Assembly: GCA_035713725.1 (NCBI GenBank)
Contig: DASTMZ010000040.1
Coordinates: 1 to 9,953 of the forward strand
From: DASQPR01 sp035713725
GTDB lineage: Bacteria > Actinomycetota > Actinomycetes > Mycobacteriales > Micromonosporaceae
DNA: 9,953 nt
Direction of reading: 5' to 3'
The notes under the pieces were generated by a model. That model saw nothing but the letters and a program-made list of their open reading frames with translations. It did not search any database and was not told the DNA's origin. Below, piece after piece: positions 5,803 through 9,953 of this stretch; within the stretch, counting starts at the first letter, position 1; every line of letters starts with the position of its first letter. The position numbers were made by a program, and so were the translations under genes.

Positions 5803-6240
5803 TCAGCGGGCCGCGAAACGGTTCGAGGCCGCCCCGGGTGGGGCAGCCTCGAGCCACGACAGGAAACCCATCACCGTCGTCTCCGCCATCGCGATCTCGA
5901 CCGGCTCATGGTCGCTGCGACAGGTCAGCACGACGGTCTGCCCGGGCAGCGAGCGCTCCTCCATGCTGTCCGGGCGGCGACGGCGTTCGACGACGAACGA
6001 TCGCCGCTTGAACACTCGGCGGGGGCGCGGCCAGAAGCTGAAGACGCGGTACCAATGGAGTTCGTCACCCACGAACCGTGCGATGCCGGGCGACCAGCCG
6101 CGGCCCTCGACGTAGGTGGACAGTCGCAGGCTGACCTCGATGGTGCCGCCGCGCGCGATGACCTGGCGGCGAATGAACAGCGCGACGAGGACGCACGGCA
6201 TCGCGATGACAACGATGGTGATCCACTCCACGACCTCCAT
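5803..6240 (-). CDS. DUF2550 family membrane-anchored protein
   Basis: A 145-residue protein typical of the gene that follows atpC in actinomycetes. Seen: an N-terminal membrane segment at about residues 6-24 (WITIVVIAMPCVLVALFI) followed at once by Arg-Arg. A soluble domain follows with VEGRGWSPGIARFVGDELHW, YRVFSFWPRPRRVFKRRSF and a C-terminal IAMAETTVMGFLSWLEAAPP. The positive charge after the helix suggests a cytoplasmic C-terminal domain. It begins 16 nt after the atpC stop and is probably the last gene of the ATP synthase transcript. It is 18 nt from the convergent VOC pseudogene stop. The function is unknown; a link to ATP synthase is inferred from position only. Confidence 0.9.
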   Translation of the reverse strand: MEVVEWITIVVIAMPCVLVALFIRRQVIARGGTIEVSLRLSTYVEGRGWSPGIARFVGDELHWYRVFSFWPRPRRVFKRRSFVVERRRRPDSMEERSLPGQTVVLTCRSDHEPVEIAMAETTVMGFLSWLEAAPPGAASNRFAAR

Positions 6241-6256
6241 CGACGCCGCCGCGCGA

Positions 6257-6538
6257 TCAGATCGTCGATTCGGAGGCGGGTTCGCAGCTTTCCGCGAGGA
6301 TCGTGACGCCCTCCTCGGTCACCGAAAGAAAGCCGCCGTTGACGACGTACGCGAGCGTCTCGTCCTCGTTGATCTTCAGCCGTACGTCACCCGGGTCGGC
6401 AAGCTGGCCGAGCAGCGGCGCGTGGTGCGCGAGGATGCCCAGGTCGCCCTCGGTGGTGCGGGCGCTGACCATTTCGACCTCGCCGGACCAGACCTCTTCC
6501 TCGACGGCCACCAGTTCGACGTGCAGTTGTGTTGCCAC
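6257..6538 (-). CDS. atpC: F1Fo ATP synthase epsilon subunit, short form
   Basis: A 93-residue epsilon subunit of the F1 central stalk. Seen: the N-terminal beta-sandwich with LHVELVAVEEEVWSGEVEMV, ARTTEGDLGILAHHAPLLGQL, LAYVVNGGFLSVTEEGVTIL and AESCEP. The protein ends about ten residues after the last strand, so the C-terminal two-helix domain (present in the 121-139 residue proteins of many bacteria) is missing. The beta-sandwich is sufficient for binding gamma and the c-ring. The start is GTG at 6538, with a strong GAGGAG at 6552-6547, 8 nt upstream. No frameshift is apparent, since no helical-domain sequence follows in another frame. The gap to atpD upstream is unusually long (116 nt). 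Confidence 0.95.
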   Translation of the reverse strand: MATQLHVELVAVEEEVWSGEVEMVSARTTEGDLGILAHHAPLLGQLADPGDVRLKINEDETLAYVVNGGFLSVTEEGVTILAESCEPASESTI

Positions 6539-6578
6539 GCTCGGCTCTCCTCGCAGCTGTGTGTGAGCAACTGTAAAT

Positions 6579-6592
6579 GTTGCCGCGGCAAC
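6579..6592. repeat. 14-bp perfect palindrome
   Basis: GTTGCCGCGGCAAC is a perfect palindrome in the atpD-atpC gap, 41 nt upstream of the atpC start. With no loop it is a poor RNA hairpin, so it could be a protein-binding site or a chance event. The hexamer GTTGCC recurs in the neighbouring hairpin (6615-6620). Confidence 0.6.
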
Positions 6593-6604
6593 CGTCGCGC
6601 CCGG

Positions 6605-6630
6605 GGGCGGTCCGGTTGCCGGAGCCGCCC
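6605..6630 (-). promoter_or_regulatory. GC-rich hairpin between atpD and atpC
   Basis: GGGCGG-TCCGG, loop TTG, CCGGA, bulged G, CCGCCC gives an 11-bp stem with one bulge, beginning 24 nt after the atpD stop on the transcribed strand. There is no U-tract, so it is not a classical terminator. It may be an mRNA processing or stability element, or a partial attenuator that sets epsilon dosage. Confidence 0.55.
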
Positions 6631-6654
6631 GGCCGCTTCACCTATCGTCTCGGA

Positions 6655-8106
6655 TCAGTCGTTGCGCGCGAGCTCTTTCGCGTTGCGCTCCAGGTCCTCG
6701 AGCCCACCGCACATGAAGAAGGCCTGCTCCGGATAGGTGTCGAAGTCGCCCTCGGAGATCTTCTTGAACGCCTCGATGGTCTCCTTGATCGGCACGGTCG
6801 AGCCTTCGACGCCGGTGAACTGCTTCGCGGCGTACGTGTTCTGCGACAGGAAGCGCTCGATCCGCCGCGCTCGCGCGACCGTGACCTTGTCCTCCTCGGA
6901 CAGCTCGTCCATGCCGAGGATCGCGATGATGTCCTGGAGGTCGGCGTACTTCTGCAGGATCCGCTTGACCTCGGAGGCGACCGCGTAGTGCTCGGCGCCG
7001 ACGAACTGCGCCGCGAGGATATTCGAGCTGGATGCGAGCGGGTCCACCGCCGGGTAGATGCCCTTGTCGGAGATCTTCCGGTCGAGGTTGGTGGTCGCGT
7101 CGAGGTGGGCGAACGTCGTCGCCGGCGCCGGGTCGGTGTAGTCGTCGGCCGGTACGTAGATGGCCTGCATCGAGGTGATGGCCTGGCCGCGTACGGACGT
7201 GATGCGCTCCTGCATCTCACCCATCTCGTCGGCGAGGTTCGGTTGGTAGCCCACCGCAGAAGGCATGCGGCCGAGCAGCGTGGACACCTCGGAGCCGGCC
7301 TGTGTGAACCGGAAGATGTTGTCGATGAACAGCAGCACCTCCTGGTGCGCCACATCGCGGAAGTATTCGGCCATGGTCAGTGCCGACAGCGCGACCCGGA
7401 GGCGGGTACCCGGCGGCTCGTCCATCTGGCCGTACACCAGTGCGGTGTCGCCGAGCACCCCGGTCTCGGTCATCTCGTGGATGAGGTCGTTGCCCTCACG
7501 GGTACGCTCCCCCACTCCCGCGAAGACGGACGTACCACCGAAGTTCCGCGCGACGCGGATGATCATTTCCTGGATCAGCACCGTCTTGCCGACGCCGGCG
7601 CCGCCGAACAGGCCGATCTTGCCGCCCTTGACGTAGGGCGCGAGTAGGTCGATCACCTTGACGCCGGTCTCCAGCATCTCGGTCTTCGGCTCCAGCTCGG
7701 CAAAGGCCGGCGGCTTGCGGTGGATCGGCCAGCGCTCCCGCACCTCGAGCTGCTCGCCCTCGCGCAGATTGAGGCAGTCGCCGATCACGTTGAACACGTG
7801 ACCCTTCATCTCGTTGCCGACCGGCACCGAGATCGGTTCGCCGGTATCGACCACCGACGCACCGCGGACCAGACCATCGGTCTGCTGCATCGAGATGGCA
7901 CGCACGATGTTGTCGCCAAGGTGCTGGGCGACCTCGAGCGTGATCACCTTGGTGCCGGAGCTCAACGTCAGGTCGACCTTGAGGGCTGCGTAGATGTCGG
8001 GCATCGCATCGCGGGGGAACTCCACGTCAACAACCGGGCCGATCACCCGGACCACCCGGCCGACGCCCTTGGCCGCCTCTGTCCTGTCTACGGTCGCAGC
8101 AGTCAT
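6655..8106 (-). CDS. atpD: F1Fo ATP synthase beta subunit
   Basis: The catalytic beta subunit of F1, 483 residues from ATG 8106. Seen: N-terminal barrel GRVVRVIGPVVDVEFP, the P-loop GGAGVGKT (residues 168-175, Lys174), GERTREGND with the catalytic Glu200, the stretch ALVYGQMDEPPGTR, Walker B LLFIDNIFRFTQAGSEV, LLGRMPSAVGYQPNLADEMG, and the DELSEED lever motif near the C-terminus, complete. Start choice: in GTGATG both codons are in frame. ATG 8106 is 7 nt from GGGGAG and overlaps the atpG stop TGA by one base, while GTG 8109 is only 4 nt from it; ATG is preferred. Downstream is the 116-nt gap before atpC. Confidence 0.98.
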   Translation of the reverse strand: MTAATVDRTEAAKGVGRVVRVIGPVVDVEFPRDAMPDIYAALKVDLTLSSGTKVITLEVAQHLGDNIVRAISMQQTDGLVRGASVVDTGEPISVPVGNEMKGHVFNVIGDCLNLREGEQLEVRERWPIHRKPPAFAELEPKTEMLETGVKVIDLLAPYVKGGKIGLFGGAGVGKTVLIQEMIIRVARNFGGTSVFAGVGERTREGNDLIHEMTETGVLGDTALVYGQMDEPPGTRLRVALSALTMAEYFRDVAHQEVLLFIDNIFRFTQAGSEVSTLLGRMPSAVGYQPNLADEMGEMQERITSVRGQAITSMQAIYVPADDYTDPAPATTFAHLDATTNLDRKISDKGIYPAVDPLASSSNILAAQFVGAEHYAVASEVKRILQKYADLQDIIAILGMDELSEEDKVTVARARRIERFLSQNTYAAKQFTGVEGSTVPIKETIEAFKKISEGDFDTYPEQAFFMCGGLEDLERNAKELARND

Positions 8107-9038
8107 CACACTTCACTCCCCGCCGCCGCGAGCGCGTTCGCGCCGCCGACGATCTCGCTGATTTCCTGGGTGATCGCGGCCTGGCGAGCGGAGTTCATTT
8201 CCCGCGTCAATCGCCTGATCATGTCGTCCGCGTTGTCTGTGGCGCTCTTCATCGCCCGCCGGCGGGACGCCGACTCGCTGGCCGCCGCATCGAGCAGCGC
8301 GGCATAGATGCGGGTGTTGATGTATTTCGGCAGCAGCGCGTCGAGCAGCGCCTCCGCGTCCGGCTCGAACTCGTACGCCGGCAGCAGCGTCGCCTCCGTC
8401 GCCTCGCGCTCCTCGATCTCCATGGGAGCGAGGAGCTTGGCGTCCGGCGTCTGCGACATCAGCGAGCGGAACTTCGTCGACACGATGTGCAGCTCGTCCA
8501 CGCCGTGAATGCGGTCCGCACCGGGGTGACCGTCGACATCGTCGGCACCGGCCACGAACGCCTCGATCAGCGCGGTGCCGACCTCCCGGGCGTTGTGGAA
8601 CGCCGGCTGCTCGGAGAACCCGGTCCAGCTGTTCTCGATCGGCCGGTTGCGGAACCGGTAGTAGGCAACGCCCTTGCGGCCGATCACGTAGAGCACGACC
8701 TGCTTGCCGTCACCGCGGAGGCGCTGGATGAGCTGTTCGGCGGTGCGGATCGCGTTCGCGTTGTAGCCGCCGCACAGCCCCCGGTCACTCGTGATCAGAA
8801 GGACACCAGCGCGATTGACCGTCGGTCGGGGCGAGAGCAGCGGGTGGTCGATGTTCGCGTTCGACGCGAGCGCGGTGAGCACGTCGGTGATCGCTCGGGC
8901 GTACGGTTGCGACGCCGCCACCCGCTCCTGGGCTTTCGCGATGCGGCTTGTCGCGACGAGCTCCATCGCCTTCGTGATCTTCCTTGTCGAGCGGGTGGTA
9001 CGGATCCGCCGGCGAAGGATGCGAACTTGGCCTGCCAT
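8106..9038 (-). CDS. atpG: F1Fo ATP synthase gamma subunit with actinobacterial loop
   Basis: The 310-residue rotor shaft that transmits c-ring rotation to the catalytic sites. Seen: the N-terminal helix MAGQVRILRRRIRTTRSTRK and ITKAMELVATSRIAKAQ, the Rossmann-like part with ITSDRGLCGGYNAN (residues 82-95) and VIGRKGVAYY, and the C-terminal helix MKSATDNADDMIRRLTREMN through ARQAAITQEISEIVGGANAL. An Asp/Gly-rich insertion lies at about residues 164-181 (GADDVDGHPGADRIHGVD) before ELHIV, where E. coli gamma is shorter; mycobacterial gamma has a comparable loop. ATG 9038 was chosen although the frame stays open to 9344, because it gives the canonical gamma N-terminus. GAGG in the atpA 3' end supplies the ribosome site. 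It lies 5 nt after the atpA stop. Confidence 0.97.
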   Translation of the reverse strand: MAGQVRILRRRIRTTRSTRKITKAMELVATSRIAKAQERVAASQPYARAITDVLTALASNANIDHPLLSPRPTVNRAGVLLITSDRGLCGGYNANAIRTAEQLIQRLRGDGKQVVLYVIGRKGVAYYRFRNRPIENSWTGFSEQPAFHNAREVGTALIEAFVAGADDVDGHPGADRIHGVDELHIVSTKFRSLMSQTPDAKLLAPMEIEEREATEATLLPAYEFEPDAEALLDALLPKYINTRIYAALLDAAASESASRRRAMKSATDNADDMIRRLTREMNSARQAAITQEISEIVGGANALAAAGSEV

Positions 9039-9043
9039 GGCGC

Positions 9044-9953
9044 CTACCTCGCCGGGGGCTTCGGCGGGACGACCCGGGTGACGCGCTCGGTGCCCTCGAC
9101 GCCCTCGGCCATTGCGTCGGCCGGCAGCTCGTTGACGTTGACGCCGCCGTCCGACGCGAGGAAGCCCTGCTTGAACGTCGTGAGCTCCGCGTCGAGCGCA
9201 TCGGTCACGTCGTCGTTCCAGTTGCCGTCGGCGATCTGCTTCAGCGTGTCCGGGGCGTTGTGCCGCAGGTGCGATAGGAAGTCCGCCTCGAACCGGCGGA
9301 CGTCGTCGACCGGTACGTCGTCGAGCTTGCCGGCCGTACCACACCAGATCGCGACGGTCTGCTCCTCGGCTGGCACCGGCGAGTAGTTCGTCTGCTTCAG
9401 CAGCTCGACGAGGCGCGCACCACGGTCCAACTGAGCGCGGGACGCCCGGTCGAGGTCGGAGGCGAACGCGGAGAACGCCTCCAGCTCTCGATATTGCGCG
9501 AGGTCCAGACGCAGGCGGCCGGAGACCTTCCGCATCGGTGCCGGCTGCGCGGCACCACCCACACGGGAGACGCTGGTACCCACGTTGACGGCCGGACGTA
9601 CGCCGGAGTTGAACAGGTCGGCCTCGAGGAAGATCTGGCCATCGGTGATCGAGATGACGTTGGTCGGGATGAACGCCGCGATGTCACCGGCCTTCGTCTC
9701 GATGATCGGCATACCAGTCATCGAACCGCCGCCCAGGTCGTCGGAGAGCTTCGCGCAGCGCTCCAGCAGCCGGGAGTGCAGGTAGAACACGTCACCCGGG
9801 TAGGCCTCGCGCCCCGGCGGGCGGCGCAGCAGCAGGGACACCGCGCGGTACGCCTCGGCCTGCTTGGTCAGGTCGTCGAAGACGATCAGCGCGTGCTGGC
9901 CGGCGTACATCCAGTGCTGGCCGATGGCGGAGCCGGTGTACGGCGCCAGGTAC
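9044..9953 (-). CDS. atpA: F1Fo ATP synthase alpha subunit (partial, C-terminal part)
   Basis: The last 302 codons of the non-catalytic alpha subunit; the 5' part runs off the window at 9953, so the ATG at 9910 is internal. Seen: YLAPYTGSAIGQHWMYAGQH, VFDDLTKQAEAYRAVSLLLR, RPPGREAYPGDVFYLHSRLL, ITDGQIFLEADLFNSGVRPA, and the arginine-finger stretch GTSVSRVGGAAQ. After the family core ends at about ELTTFKQGF there is a tail of some 40 residues (ASDGGVNVNELPADAMAEG through VVPPKPPAR) that E. coli alpha lacks. Mycobacterial alpha has a C-terminal extension at the same place that restrains ATP hydrolysis. The stop is TAG at 9046-9044, 5 nt before atpG. Confidence 0.98.
   Translation of the reverse strand, partial: YLAPYTGSAIGQHWMYAGQHALIVFDDLTKQAEAYRAVSLLLRRPPGREAYPGDVFYLHSRLLERCAKLSDDLGGGSMTGMPIIETKAGDIAAFIPTNVISITDGQIFLEADLFNSGVRPAVNVGTSVSRVGGAAQPAPMRKVSGRLRLDLAQYRELEAFSAFASDLDRASRAQLDRGARLVELLKQTNYSPVPAEEQTVAIWCGTAGKLDDVPVDDVRRFEADFLSHLRHNAPDTLKQIADGNWNDDVTDALDAELTTFKQGFLASDGGVNVNELPADAMAEGVEGTERVTRVVPPKPPAR

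Noticed and set aside
5583..6011. A 142-codon + strand frame across the VOC 3' half and DUF2550
   Set aside because: It is a shadow frame, very Arg-rich and without family features; the VOC sequence is in a different frame.
9039..9344. Upstream extension of the atpG frame
   Set aside because: It lies inside atpA and shows no gamma-subunit sequence; the canonical N-terminus begins at 9038.
1..9953. CRISPR array, insertion sequence, prophage or biosynthetic cluster
   Set aside because: No regularly spaced repeats, transposase, integrase or phage genes, and no megasynthase motifs were found.

Overview
This is a high-GC, gene-dense chromosomal window from an actinomycete. The main evidence is the F1 part of an ATP synthase operon followed by a DUF2550 gene, a divergently oriented PduO-type cobalamin adenosyltransferase and a MurA with Asp in place of the catalytic Cys. 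GTG/TTG starts and leaderless-type -10 motifs also fit. The very short epsilon subunit and general gene order suggest something in or near Micromonosporales, but that placement is an inference.

Left part (1-1457): an intact 1-Cys/2-Cys type peroxiredoxin (Bcp) on the + strand faces a VapBC-type toxin-antitoxin pair on the - strand. Its Phd/YefM-like antitoxin and PIN-domain toxin overlap by 4 nt, and an AT-rich promoter/operator candidate lies upstream. Next comes a - strand tRNA gene with a class I body (5-nt variable loop) but a UAG anticodon, which normally belongs to the class II tRNA-Leu. This is the most unusual item in the window.

Middle (1458-3321): an MFS exporter on the - strand is divergent from a small YCII/DGPF-domain protein on the + strand. 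Between that gene and the convergent murA lies a 30-bp-arm near-perfect palindrome (REP-like or bidirectional terminator) followed by a 16-nt tandem direct repeat.

Right part (3322-9953): murA (- strand) is divergent from the adenosyltransferase (+ strand). The adenosyltransferase overlaps a VOC/glyoxalase-like gene that is split by a frame-breaking segment of 37 nt, so it is called a pseudogene. Convergent with it is the - strand operon atpA(partial)-atpG-atpD-atpC-DUF2550. The ATP synthase genes carry the actinobacterial alpha C-terminal extension and the gamma loop insertion, while epsilon lacks the C-terminal helical domain. The atpD-atpC gap is long (116 nt) and holds a strong hairpin and a 14-bp perfect palindrome.

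Most of the window is core housekeeping. I see no clear evidence for a wholly new multi-gene system. The items worth attention are the odd tRNA, the broken VOC gene, the palindromic repeat and the ATP-synthase regulatory architecture.
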